Origin: Desulfobulbaceae bacterium UBA2262
Lineage (GTDB): Bacteria > Desulfobacterota > Desulfobulbia > Desulfobulbales > Desulfurivibrionaceae
Length of the DNA stretch: 8,153 nucleotides
NCBI GenBank assembly: GCA_002347185.1
Contig: DDXK01000006.1
Coordinates: forward strand, 1-8,153
Reading direction: 5' to 3'
Shown: piece after piece, positions 1-6,990 of the stretch
Numbering within the stretch: position 1 is the first letter of the stretch
How the letters are laid out: each line of letters begins with the position of its first letter
Position numbers and translations under genes: made by a program
The notes under the pieces: model-generated
What the model saw: only the letters and a program-made list of their open reading frames with translations
The model's database searches: none
What the model was told of the DNA's origin: nothing

Positions 1-1917
1 CCCCCCCGCCGGCAGTTTTTTCACCCCGCCCGCTGGGACGGCCGCAAGCCTTGCCGGGCCGGCGGAATTCCCCCCACTGGGCAGCACGGGCCACGTCCCG
101 CCCTTCTTCCCGCCGACCATTTCCAGCAATTCATTCACCGTGGCCTTCATAACCTCGGCTTGGGCGTTCAGCTCCTCGGAAGCAGAAGCGGTCTCTTCGG
201 CATTGGCTGCATTTTGCTGGGTGACGCTGTCGATATGGTTGACGGCGTTGTTCACCTGGCCGATGGCCCTGGCCTGCTCGCCGGTGGAGCCGGCGATTTC
301 ACTCACCAGGGTGCTCATCCGCTGCACCGCCTCGGTGGCCACGTTAAACGAGTCGCTGGTCTGCGAGACCAGTTCGGCGCCGGACCTGATCTTCTGCACC
401 GTGCCGTCGATGAGAACCGAGGTGTTTTTTGCGGCCTCGGCCGCGCGCATGGCCAGATTGCGAACCTCGTCGGCGACCACGGCAAAGCCAGCGCCCGCCT
501 CTCCGGCCCTGGCCGCCTCCACCGCGGCGTTCAAGGCGAGCAGATTGGTCTGGAAGGCGATCTCGTCAATGGTCTTGACAATCTTCTGCGTCTGGGTGCT
601 GGCGACGGAAATATCTTCCATGGAGGAAGTCAGCCTTTTCATGGAGCCATCGGCCTCGCGCAGGATCTCGTTCGCCTCCTTCATCAGGATATCGGCCTGT
701 CCGGCGTTCTCCGCATCCTGCTTGGTCATGGCCGCCACCTCTTCGATGGAGGCGGAGGTTTCCTCCACCGAGGCTGCCTGCTCCGAGGCTCCCTCGGCCA
801 AGACCTGGCTGGAGGAAGAAATCTGGCCGGCCGCGGCGCTCACCTGCTCGGCGCCCTCGGCCATGTGGGTGGCGACCCTTCTCAGAACCGTGGTGATGGT
901 TTTGGCGAGAAAAAAAGCCAGCGCCACCCCGAAGCCCGCGGTTATCAGCCCGAAGACAGAAACCCCGAAGCGGGTTCTCTGGGCGGCGCTCACCATGGCC
1001 TCATCGGTCAGAATGGCGCCCCGGGCCTCGGCCCGGATCCTGCCCAGCAGCCCCTGCACGTTTTGCAGAGCAGGAACGGTCTGCTCGGCATAGACCTTCT
1101 TGGCCTTTTCCATGCCGGCGATCTGATTTTCCGCCTCGGTCTGCATATCCCAGAGAATCTCTATGGTGGTGTTCAACTGCTTGAGGGTTTCGTTCTTGAA
1201 AAGGGCTGTTGCGTCGTCAAAACGCTTCTCGGCAAGCAGTTCCTTCAGCCTCCCCCCGGAGAGATGCATGGCATCGTGGTTCGCGTGGATCGAATCAAGC
1301 GCCTCCCGGTAATGACTGGTGCCGTTTTTATAGGCCTGCTTGGCCTGTTCGGTATCAAGCCATTTACCGAGCATGCATTTGGCAGGATCGGTCTCGAAAT
1401 TTCCGATGGAGGTATTGTGCATCAGCAGGGCGTCCCGGGCCCGTCCGGCCCAGGCAAGATGATAGGCCTCTATGGCTACCAGCTTTGCCGGGAGGGAGAG
1501 ATCCGCCTGGACAAAAAGCTTGCCGATGGCAATGGCAGAATCATGGAGATCCTTGTGGGGCTTTTCTATGCTTTTCAGGAGCGGAACGATGCCCGGCACC
1601 AATTCCTCGGCCTGCTTCCGCGCCTCGCCATAGAGCCACTTGCCGAAGGCGCACTTGGTATGATCGGTCTCCACATGCAGTTCGGTGACATTGTCGTCGT
1701 TGAGCAGCGAATTGACCCCGGCGACCCAGTTGAGGTGATCCACCTCCTTCTGAGCAAGCAGGCCGTCGAGCCTGTTGCCGAGGATCACATCCTCGGCATC
1801 GGTGACGATCCTGCCCACTCCGAAATAGTTTGCCGTCACAATGACGAGCAGAAGAGCAAGGATTACACCAAAGCCACCGGTAATTTTCTGGGAAATTGTC
1901 ATCTTCTTCCAGTTCAT
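1..1917 (-). CDS. Methyl-accepting chemotaxis protein with tandem periplasmic CZB-like domains (C-terminus cut by window edge)
   Basis: Chemoreceptor that should relay a periplasmic signal to CheA/CheW; 639 codons are visible, with no stop before the left edge. The ATG at 1917 is supported by AAGGGG (1924-1929) 6 bases upstream. Seen: a short cytoplasmic start, TM1 about residues 12-32, a periplasmic region about 33-315, TM2 about 317-340, then a cytoplasmic signalling domain. The conserved hairpin tip is at about 452-475 (EIAFQTNLLALNAAVEAARA), the contact site for CheW/CheA. The sensor region holds two CZB-like units: H61/W64, C89 (KCAFGKW), H121 and H125; then H153/W156, C181 (KCMLGKW), H214 and H218. 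CZB domains bind zinc through three His and one Cys, so both units look intact. A full HAMP domain is not evident; only about 15-20 residues link TM2 to the signalling coiled coil. After about residue 600 the chain becomes a Gly/Pro/Ala-rich tail. The family call is certain; the ligand (zinc, or oxidants acting on the zinc-thiolate) is inferred from studied CZB proteins. Confidence 0.97.
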   Translation of the reverse strand, partial: MNWKKMTISQKITGGFGVILALLLVIVTANYFGVGRIVTDAEDVILGNRLDGLLAQKEVDHLNWVAGVNSLLNDDNVTELHVETDHTKCAFGKWLYGEARKQAEELVPGIVPLLKSIEKPHKDLHDSAIAIGKLFVQADLSLPAKLVAIEAYHLAWAGRARDALLMHNTSIGNFETDPAKCMLGKWLDTEQAKQAYKNGTSHYREALDSIHANHDAMHLSGGRLKELLAEKRFDDATALFKNETLKQLNTTIEILWDMQTEAENQIAGMEKAKKVYAEQTVPALQNVQGLLGRIRAEARGAILTDEAMVSAAQRTRFGVSVFGLITAGFGVALAFFLAKTITTVLRRVATHMAEGAEQVSAAAGQISSSSQVLAEGASEQAASVEETSASIEEVAAMTKQDAENAGQADILMKEANEILREADGSMKRLTSSMEDISVASTQTQKIVKTIDEIAFQTNLLALNAAVEAARAGEAGAGFAVVADEVRNLAMRAAEAAKNTSVLIDGTVQKIRSGAELVSQTSDSFNVATEAVQRMSTLVSEIAGSTGEQARAIGQVNNAVNHIDSVTQQNAANAEETASASEELNAQAEVMKATVNELLEMVGGKKGGTWPVLPSGGNSAGPARLAAVPAGGVKKLPAGG

Positions 1918-2106
1918 CGCGTACCCCTTGCATAGTGAGCGTCTGCGGTCGCCTGCCGCAAAGTCCTTAGGGCCAGGCCTTCTCCGCGGGGTCGGCGTCT
2001 CCTGCCGGCCGAAACCACGCTTCCCCGCAAAAAGCTTTTCCTTTCAAAACGCATTTGGGTAACTTATATACCATACCAAGAGACACTTTCCAGAGGAGAT
2101 TTCCGC
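1918..2106. promoter_or_regulatory. Divergent intergenic region between chemoreceptor and ppsR
   Basis: This 189-base gap separates two genes transcribed outward, so it must carry start signals for both unless one has a distant promoter. The ppsR side holds an AT-rich stretch (about 2031-2075) that stands out from the GC-rich surroundings, including the perfect palindrome AAAAGCTTTT. Ribosome sites are clear at both ends: GAGGAG at 2093-2098 for ppsR and AAGGGG (minus strand, 1924-1929) for the chemoreceptor. For the chemoreceptor I looked for sigma-54 and sigma-28 patterns and found none with correct spacing. Confidence 0.6.
2042..2070 (+). promoter_or_regulatory. Candidate sigma-70-type promoter for ppsR
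   Basis: TTTCAA (2042-2047), 17 bases, then TATATA (2065-2070). The match is partial (3/6 and 4/6), but spacing is optimal and it lies in the only AT-rich stretch of the gap. Transcription would begin near 2077, giving a leader of about 30 bases that contains GAGGAG at 2093-2098. Confidence 0.4.
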
Positions 2107-2940
2107 ATGTGGTCTTCAAAAGACGTCTACTACATCTCGGACAGCACCGGCATTCTGGCCACAAACCTCGGCCAGGCCCTCATCTGCCAGTTTCCGGAAA
2201 TCAATTTTCATGAAGAAAAGTTCCCCTTTGTTCTCAACATCGAGGAGGCGCAAAAAACCCTTTCCTACATCCTCAACCAGTCCTCGGGGAGAAGGCCGCT
2301 TATCTTCAGCACCATCATGAACGAGGAGGTGCGGGCTGTTTTCGATTCGCCGGAGGTGGAGCTTTTCGACGCCTTTGAAATCTTCATGGAACGCATGGAA
2401 AACTGCCTGGAGGCCAAGGCGCTCCGGGTGCCTGGCTTTTCCAGGCACATCGACAATCTGACCATGGCCAGGCGGGTCGAGGCGATCCATTACTGCCTGG
2501 AGCACGATGACGGAGTGAAAACCCACGAACTCGATGAGGCGGATGTCATCCTGCTCGGGGTCTCCCGCTCCGGCAAGACCCCGGTCAGTGTCTATCTGGC
2601 CACCCAAATGGGACTCAAGGCCGCCAACTTTCCCCTCACCTCGGAATATCTCAACGAGTATCGCCTGCCCGACGGGGTTGCCAGAAACAAAAAACGGGCC
2701 ATCGCCCTCACCACCACCCCGCAACTTCTGCACAGCGTAAGGGAAAAACGCTATTCCGACAGCAACTATGCCAAACTGTCAACCTGCATCGAGGAGATAG
2801 AAAAAGCGGAAACCATCTTCCGGAATCACAAAATTCCCATCATTTCAACGGCCGGTAAATCCATCGAGGAAACCGCCACCCAGGTCTCCCAGGAGCTGGG
2901 CCTCTCAAAAAAGCCGGCCTCCCTGAGCGAAAGCCCCTGA
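2107..2940 (+). CDS. ppsR: PEP synthase regulatory protein (bifunctional kinase / pyrophosphorylase, DUF299 family)
   Basis: Family members switch PEP synthase (or pyruvate,phosphate dikinase) off by phosphorylating a threonine with ADP as donor, and on by Pi-dependent removal of that phosphate, releasing PPi. This sets the pyruvate-to-PEP flux needed for gluconeogenesis and acts in the cytoplasm. At 277 residues it is full length. Visible landmarks are the N-terminal YYISDSTGI (residues 8-16), the HDDG segment (133-136), the P-loop-like GVSRSGKTPVS (151-161, K157/T158) followed by AANFPL, and the C-terminal SIEE (262-265). The GVSR-S/C-GKTP plus AANxP pattern resembles E. coli PpsR (PEP synthase type) more than the dikinase-type regulators, which usually read GVSRTSKTP. 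The start is set by GAGGAG (2093-2098), 8 bases before the ATG. It appears monocistronic: a divergent neighbour lies upstream and a hairpin/T-run downstream. Neither PEP synthase nor PPDK is in the window, so the actual target is inferred. Confidence 0.95.
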   Translation: MWSSKDVYYISDSTGILATNLGQALICQFPEINFHEEKFPFVLNIEEAQKTLSYILNQSSGRRPLIFSTIMNEEVRAVFDSPEVELFDAFEIFMERMENCLEAKALRVPGFSRHIDNLTMARRVEAIHYCLEHDDGVKTHELDEADVILLGVSRSGKTPVSVYLATQMGLKAANFPLTSEYLNEYRLPDGVARNKKRAIALTTTPQLLHSVREKRYSDSNYAKLSTCIEEIEKAETIFRNHKIPIISTAGKSIEETATQVSQELGLSKKPASLSESP

Positions 2941-2968
2941 CCACCCCGCCCGGGAACGGATCCTGGCC

Positions 2969-3014
2969 CCGGCAACCAGAACAGCCCGTCGCGTTGCCGG
3001 CGAGAATTTTTTTT
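2969..3014 (+). terminator. Probable rho-independent terminator after ppsR
   Basis: CCGGCAAC (2969-2976) pairs perfectly with GTTGCCGG (2993-3000) across a 16-base loop, and eight T follow at 3007-3014. The six-base gap between stem and T-run and the large loop make it less than ideal, but it sits 29 bases after the ppsR stop and points the right way. Confidence 0.6.
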
Positions 3015-3042
3015 GCACAGCCGGACTTTTTTTCAGTATGAT
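3013..3042 (+). promoter_or_regulatory. Candidate promoter for the membrane protein / histidine kinase pair
   Basis: TTGCAC (3013-3018), 18 bases, then TATGAT (3037-3042). The -10 matches 5/6; the -35 matches only TTG. Its position just after the terminator T-run fits a new transcription unit. Transcription would start near 3049, which would exclude the ATG at 3038 as a start codon. Confidence 0.4.
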
Positions 3043-3078
3043 CACACAGCAGCAACAACCGCAACCGACTGCCCAACC

Positions 3079-3091
3079 GGAGATTGCTTTG
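3079..3091 (+). promoter_or_regulatory. Ribosome binding site GGAG and TTG start of the small membrane protein
   Basis: GGAG (3079-3082) lies 6 bases before the in-frame TTG at 3089. The upstream in-frame ATG at 3038 has only a T-rich run before it and no purine-rich site, so the TTG is the better-supported start. Confidence 0.55.
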
Positions 3092-3541
3092 CCCAAGACC
3101 ATTTGGATCATGACCCTACTGGCCTGCCTGGCCCCCGGGGAGGCCCTCGCCTTCCAGCCCCATGATTACTCAGGCATCTATATCCATCAGTTTGCCCATT
3201 GTTTTCTCATCGTCTCCCTGTTCGTTTTCACCGTCAAAGCGCAATACAACCTGCACGCCTCGCCCAAGGCCTGGCGGTTCATCATCCTCGGCGCCTGGCT
3301 GTTGATCTTCTGGAACCTGATGACAATGACCGGCCACTTCCTCGATCTCTATCTGCCCGAGACTTCCCTGCGGCTGGCGCCGGGCGAACGCGTCCCCTCC
3401 CTCCTGATCGCGGGCTGGAAAGAGGTCCTGTTCTATATCCTCAAGATGGACAATTTCCTCGCGGTGCCGGCCCTGTACTGCATCTACAGAGGGCTCTGCC
3501 TCCTGCCGCGGGAACGGCCCGCAAAACTGGCAAATGGCTGA
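3089..3541 (+). CDS. Small histidine-containing membrane protein of unknown family, partner of downstream histidine kinase
   Basis: I do not recognise a named family. From the TTG start it is 150 residues. The N-terminus reads as a signal peptide: K3, hydrophobic residues 4-16, and a likely cleavage after ALA (19-21, before FQ). Starting at the ATG at 3038 instead would add a Gln/Pro-rich 17-residue leader that fits an exported protein poorly. Membrane segments lie at about 29-50 (containing H33 and H37 in IHQFAH), 63-87 (containing MTGHF, H83) and 121-140, followed by a basic tail. The stop is only 6 bases before the histidine kinase start, so the two are almost surely co-transcribed and probably translationally coupled. 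A sensory or accessory subunit of that kinase is the simplest inference. Histidines within or at the edge of membrane helices could bind heme or metal, but no CXXCH or other firm cofactor motif is present. An alternative is an unrelated small membrane protein that merely shares the operon. Confidence 0.75.
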   Translation: MPKTIWIMTLLACLAPGEALAFQPHDYSGIYIHQFAHCFLIVSLFVFTVKAQYNLHASPKAWRFIILGAWLLIFWNLMTMTGHFLDLYLPETSLRLAPGERVPSLLIAGWKEVLFYILKMDNFLAVPALYCIYRGLCLLPRERPAKLANG

Positions 3542-3547
3542 AGCCGC

Positions 3548-4663
3548 ATGGTCACCCTGAGCCTCCTCCCTATCTGGATCATTGATTTCTTCGGCGCCAT
3601 CGCCCTGCTCCTCCTCGCCGGCCTCTGCCTGAAAAAGGCCCTGGCCCTGGTCAATGCCGAACGCGAAAGTCCGCTGGCCATCTTTTTCCTCTGGTTCTGC
3701 GGGGCCATTTTCACCCTGGCCCTCTCGCGTTCCGTCGGTCATATGCTTAAGCACCTCCTCGTCGCCACCGGCAACAAGGAGCTCTGGCAGCTCATCGCCC
3801 CCTACAGCGGTTCGATCAACACCATGGCCTTCATCGTCATCGCCGCGGTGACCCTCTTTTACGACAGGATCGACACCATCATGAACCGCATGGTCCGGGA
3901 TAACGAAAAGATCGAAAAAAACAGCCAGGCCCTGCTTCGTCTCAACAAGGATATCGAAGCGGTGATCGCTGAGCGGACCAGGGCAAGCATGGCCCTGCGC
4001 ATCGCCCACGAGGTGCGCAACCCCATCACCATCATCGGCGGCATGGTGCGCCGCCTGCTCAACGCCTATCCCAACGAAAAAGAGGGCAAAATCAAGCTTG
4101 CCCATATCCTGGACCAGTCACGGAAGCTGGAAAACCTGGTCGGGAAATTCGAAACGGTCCGGCCGGAGGCGAGAAAAATTTTCGCGGCCCTGGACCTGAA
4201 CCAGATCGTTGACGAATCGGTGGAATTGCTGCAGAAGGAGACGACACCCAAAGACCTTGGCCTCCTCTTCTTTCCCAGCGCCGAACCCCTCCTCTTCCAC
4301 GGCAACGCCTCCCTGATCAAGATGGCCATTGTCCATCTGCTACGCAATGCCGTCACCGCCTGCGGAAAAAGCGGCATGATCCGGGTACGCACGAAGATGA
4401 TTGCCGGGGGCGGCGAGCTCACCATCTCGGACAACGGCCCCGGCATTGCCCCTGACCTCCTGGAGGTCATCTTCGACCCTTATCTGCGCCTCCACCGTCA
4501 GGCCACCGGCCTGGGCCTGCCCTACGTCAAGCAGATCGTCACCGAGCACATGGGCTCCATCGCTATTCAGAGCGAGGAAGGCAAGGGAACCACGGTGGTC
4601 ATCGTCCTGCCCAGCCACCTCGGCGAACTGCGCGGTTCCGCCGGCGCCCTCCTCCCCTCCTGA
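3548..4663 (+). CDS. Membrane-bound sensor histidine kinase (orphan)
   Basis: Two-component sensor kinase of 371 residues. Three membrane segments at about 9-28, 42-62 and 88-106 form the sensor part, with H65 and H69 (SVGHMLKHLL) at the end of the second. A coiled-coil linker (about 107-145) follows, then the HisKA domain with the H-box AHEVRNPITI (phospho-accepting H154). The ATPase domain shows the N-box around N267 (HLLRNAV), the G1 box DNGPGI (D295-I300), an F-box-like IFDPYL and the G2 box TGLGL (320-324). There is no PAS, GAF or HAMP domain and no receiver domain, so signal input must come through the membrane part or a partner. No response regulator gene lies next to it in this window. 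The start follows the small membrane protein by 6 bases without a strong ribosome site, which suggests translational coupling. The kinase assignment is firm; the signal is unknown. Confidence 0.95.
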   Translation: MVTLSLLPIWIIDFFGAIALLLLAGLCLKKALALVNAERESPLAIFFLWFCGAIFTLALSRSVGHMLKHLLVATGNKELWQLIAPYSGSINTMAFIVIAAVTLFYDRIDTIMNRMVRDNEKIEKNSQALLRLNKDIEAVIAERTRASMALRIAHEVRNPITIIGGMVRRLLNAYPNEKEGKIKLAHILDQSRKLENLVGKFETVRPEARKIFAALDLNQIVDESVELLQKETTPKDLGLLFFPSAEPLLFHGNASLIKMAIVHLLRNAVTACGKSGMIRVRTKMIAGGGELTISDNGPGIAPDLLEVIFDPYLRLHRQATGLGLPYVKQIVTEHMGSIAIQSEEGKGTTVVIVLPSHLGELRGSAGALLPS

Positions 4664-4835
4664 CCGGCGCGACCCTGGCGGGCCTTTCCCGCGGCCCCAG
4701 GGAAGGCTCCTTCCGCACCACCCTCCGCCCCCCGGCGCACCCCTTGCATTTTTTCCTTGCGTCTTTGCATCCCTGCGGTAGAGTTCCACGTTTCACGGTG
4801 ACCTCAACCTTCAGCTCCCCGGCCCCGAAAATCCC
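4664..4835 (+). other. Intergenic gap with strong hairpin, between histidine kinase and ABC-F gene
   Basis: This 172-base gap contains a hairpin at 4673-4702: CCCTGG pairs with CCAGGG, and inside it CGGG (4679-4682) pairs with CCCG (4688-4691), leaving a five-base bulge. No T-run follows, so it is not a classical intrinsic terminator, though it could mark the end of the kinase transcript. The rest is C-rich on the plus strand, with no coding signal that I trust. Confidence 0.35.
4757..4784 (+). promoter_or_regulatory. Weak candidate promoter for the ABC-F gene
   Basis: TTGCGT (4757-4762), 16 bases, then TAGAGT (4779-4784). The matches are partial (3/6 and 4/6). It is the best pair I can find in the gap and would give a leader of about 45 bases. 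Confidence 0.25.
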
Positions 4836-6821
4836 ATGCTCTCCATCACTCAGCTCGCCATACAATACGGAACCAAGCATCTCTTCAAGGAGGTGACTGT
4901 CCGCGTCCATCCCGGCGAAAAAATCGGCCTGGCCGGCGTCAACGGGGCCGGCAAATCGACGCTGCTCAAGATCATGGCCGGCGTCCAGCATGTGGACGAC
5001 GGCGTCGTCACCAGGGCGAAAGGCCTGACCATCGGCTATCTCCCCCAGGAAACCACGGCCTTCCCGCCCGGCCGCACCCTGGTCGCAGAGGCGGAAACGG
5101 CCTTTGCCGAGGCCCTGGCCCTGCAGAAGGAACTGGACCGGATAAACCTCCGCCTCGGCCAGGTAGCCGCCCACGAAGACGAATTTGGCGAACTGCTCCG
5201 ACAGCAGGGGGAACTGCAGCATCGCCTGGACCAGTCGGACATCTTTGTCATGCAGTCCCAGATCGAAAAAATCCTCCTGGGGCTGGGCTTTTCCGAAAAT
5301 GATTTCGGCAAGGAGAGCAATTCCTTCTCCGGCGGCTGGATCATGCGCCTGATGCTCGCCAAGATCCTTCTCGCCAAACCAGACCTGCTGCTGCTGGACG
5401 AACCAACCAACCACCTGGACATCGAATCGCTCACCTGGCTTGAGGATTTTCTCAGAAACCACCGGGGCGCCATGGTCGTCATCTCCCATGACCGCTCCTT
5501 TCTCGACAATCTCACCAGCGTTACTTGGGAGCTTTCCCTGGGCGAGCTCACCGTCTACAAAGGCAATTACTCGCAATACCTCCGGGAAAAAGAAAGCCGC
5601 ATGGCCATCAAGCGGGCTGCCTACGAAAACCAGCAGGCACGCATCCAGCAGACCATGCGTTTCGTCGACCGGTTCCGAGCGAAATCCACCAAGGCGAGCC
5701 AGGTGCAGAGTCGCCTCAAGCAACTCGAAAAAATGGAGCTCATCGAACTCGACGAAACGGAAGGCACCATCTCCTTCCGCTTCCCGCCCTCGCCCGCCAG
5801 CGGCAGAACGGTTCTGGAGGTGGAAAAACTCAACAAAAGCTTCGGGGCGCTCAAGGTTCTTGCCGATCTTTCCTTTGTCCTGCAGCGCGGGGAAAAGCTG
5901 GCGGTGGTCGGCGTCAACGGCGCCGGCAAATCGACCCTGGTGAAGATGCTGGCCGGGCTCATCAAGCCCGATGGCGGCGCCATCCGCTTCGGCCACAATG
6001 TCACCGTTTCCTACTTCGGCCAGCACCAGGCCCAGGAGCTCGACCCGCGCTACACCATCCTCGAAACCCTGAGTCAGGTCAACAACGAGCTGACCCTGAC
6101 CCAGAGCCGCTCCCTCCTCGGCGCCTTTCTCTTCCGGGGCGACGACGTGGACAAGAAGGTCGGGGTCCTCTCGGGCGGGGAAAAATCCCGGGTCGCCCTG
6201 GCCAAGATGATCGCCACCCCGGCCAACCTGCTCATCCTCGACGAGCCCACCAACCACCTGGATATCGTTTCCCAGGAGGTGCTCCAGGAGGCGATGCGTC
6301 AGTACGACGGCTCCATCATCGTGGTCTCCCACAACCGTTATTTCGTCAATTCCTTTGTCGGCAAGGTCCTCGAGATCAAGCAGAGCCACGGCACCATCTT
6401 TGACGGCAACATCGATTACTACCTGCACAAGGTCCACAACGAAATCCCCACCCCTTCCCAGGAGCGGGAGAAGGGCCCGGCTTCCCTGCCCGCCGATTCG
6501 GGGAAAATACCCAAAAAAGGGAAGGAGGCCCGCCGGCAGCAAGCCGAACTGCGCCAGAAGAAGACGCGGGAACTCGCTCCCCTCAGAAAGACGGCAAACC
6601 GCTGCGAGCAGGAAATCGACTCCCTGGAAGGACGGAAATCCCAGCTGGAGCAGGCCATGGCCGACCCTGAACTCTATAAGGATCAGGATAGATTTGCCGA
6701 GCTGAGCAGCGAGTACAGCTCGCTGACCAGGAAGCTTGAACGCACTTACGCGGAATGGGAACAGGCCCAGGCCGCCATCGAGGAAATCGAAAGCCGCTTC
6801 GGCAGCGATCAGGACTCCTGA
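4836..6821 (+). CDS. ABC-F family ATPase, YheS-like (ribosome-associated)
   Basis: ABC-F proteins carry two ATPase domains with no membrane part; they bind the ribosomal E-site and help stalled or unusual translation, and some give antibiotic resistance. At 661 residues the length fits. Domain 1 has Walker A GVNGAGKST (34-42, K40), signature SFSGGW (163-168), Walker B LLLLDE (184-189) and the switch H218. The P-site tRNA-interacting linker spans about 245-320 and includes VDRFRAKSTKASQVQSRLKQ (277-296). Domain 2 has Walker A GVNGAGKST (359-367), signature LSGGE (445-449), Walker B LLILDE (465-470) and H499. A charged C-terminal coiled coil runs about 560-655. The signature with W, the linker wording and the C-terminal coiled coil recall E. 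coli YheS more than EttA or Uup; this is from memory of those proteins. The start gives the usual MLSITQL opening, but no good ribosome site precedes it. A housekeeping role is more likely than resistance. Confidence 0.95.
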   Translation: MLSITQLAIQYGTKHLFKEVTVRVHPGEKIGLAGVNGAGKSTLLKIMAGVQHVDDGVVTRAKGLTIGYLPQETTAFPPGRTLVAEAETAFAEALALQKELDRINLRLGQVAAHEDEFGELLRQQGELQHRLDQSDIFVMQSQIEKILLGLGFSENDFGKESNSFSGGWIMRLMLAKILLAKPDLLLLDEPTNHLDIESLTWLEDFLRNHRGAMVVISHDRSFLDNLTSVTWELSLGELTVYKGNYSQYLREKESRMAIKRAAYENQQARIQQTMRFVDRFRAKSTKASQVQSRLKQLEKMELIELDETEGTISFRFPPSPASGRTVLEVEKLNKSFGALKVLADLSFVLQRGEKLAVVGVNGAGKSTLVKMLAGLIKPDGGAIRFGHNVTVSYFGQHQAQELDPRYTILETLSQVNNELTLTQSRSLLGAFLFRGDDVDKKVGVLSGGEKSRVALAKMIATPANLLILDEPTNHLDIVSQEVLQEAMRQYDGSIIVVSHNRYFVNSFVGKVLEIKQSHGTIFDGNIDYYLHKVHNEIPTPSQEREKGPASLPADSGKIPKKGKEARRQQAELRQKKTRELAPLRKTANRCEQEIDSLEGRKSQLEQAMADPELYKDQDRFAELSSEYSSLTRKLERTYAEWEQAQAAIEEIESRFGSDQDS

Positions 6822-6847
6822 GGCCTTTGAAAAACAGCGCTCCGCTC

Positions 6848-6876
6848 TTGACCACCGCGGCAAATCCCAGTATCTT
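6848..6876 (+). promoter_or_regulatory. Sigma-70-type promoter for carbonic anhydrase gene
   Basis: TTGACC (6848-6853, 5/6 to consensus), 17 bases, then TATCTT (6871-6876, 4/6). This is the best promoter match in the window and lies just after the ABC-F stop. Transcription would start near 6883, giving a leader of about 120 bases that includes a small CTGGG/CCCAG hairpin (about 6934-6947) and a T-rich stretch before the ribosome site. Confidence 0.5.
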
Positions 6877-6990
6877 CAGCCCTTGATCGCGGATGCTTCC
6901 CTGGGGCCAGTTCCGCCTGGAGCCGCCATCCGCTGGGCATTCCCAGAACGAAACCATTTCTTTTTTTATAGCCGTTTCTCATTCTTCTCC

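Noticed and set aside
1..110. Gly/Pro/Ala-rich tail of the chemoreceptor as a sign of frameshift
   Set aside because: The frame stays open to the edge, and low-complexity linkers are common after the signalling domain of chemoreceptors.
160..1935. Long open frame on the plus strand (591 codons) opposite the chemoreceptor
   Set aside because: It is antisense to a gene with unmistakable chemoreceptor motifs; its translation is Gly/His/Leu-rich low-information sequence, as expected from GC-rich codon bias on the opposite strand.
1918..1990. Possible sigma-54 promoter for the chemoreceptor (TGGCCC ... TTTGC on the minus strand)
   Set aside because: The GG and GC pairs are separated by 13 bases rather than the 10 required by the -24/-12 consensus.
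3170..4105. Open frame on the minus strand (311 codons) opposite the membrane protein and kinase
   Set aside because: It runs across two well-supported plus-strand genes, and its product is an acidic, Gly/Asp/Glu/Gln-rich string without domain features.
4673..4702. Hairpin after the histidine kinase as an intrinsic terminator
   Set aside because: The stem is strong but no T-run follows and it has a five-base bulge, so I list it only as a structure in the gap.
4599..6863. Very long open frame on the minus strand (754 codons) opposite the ABC-F gene
   Set aside because: The plus strand carries a complete ABC-F protein with all ATPase motifs. The antisense frame has no recognisable domain and is a codon-bias shadow.
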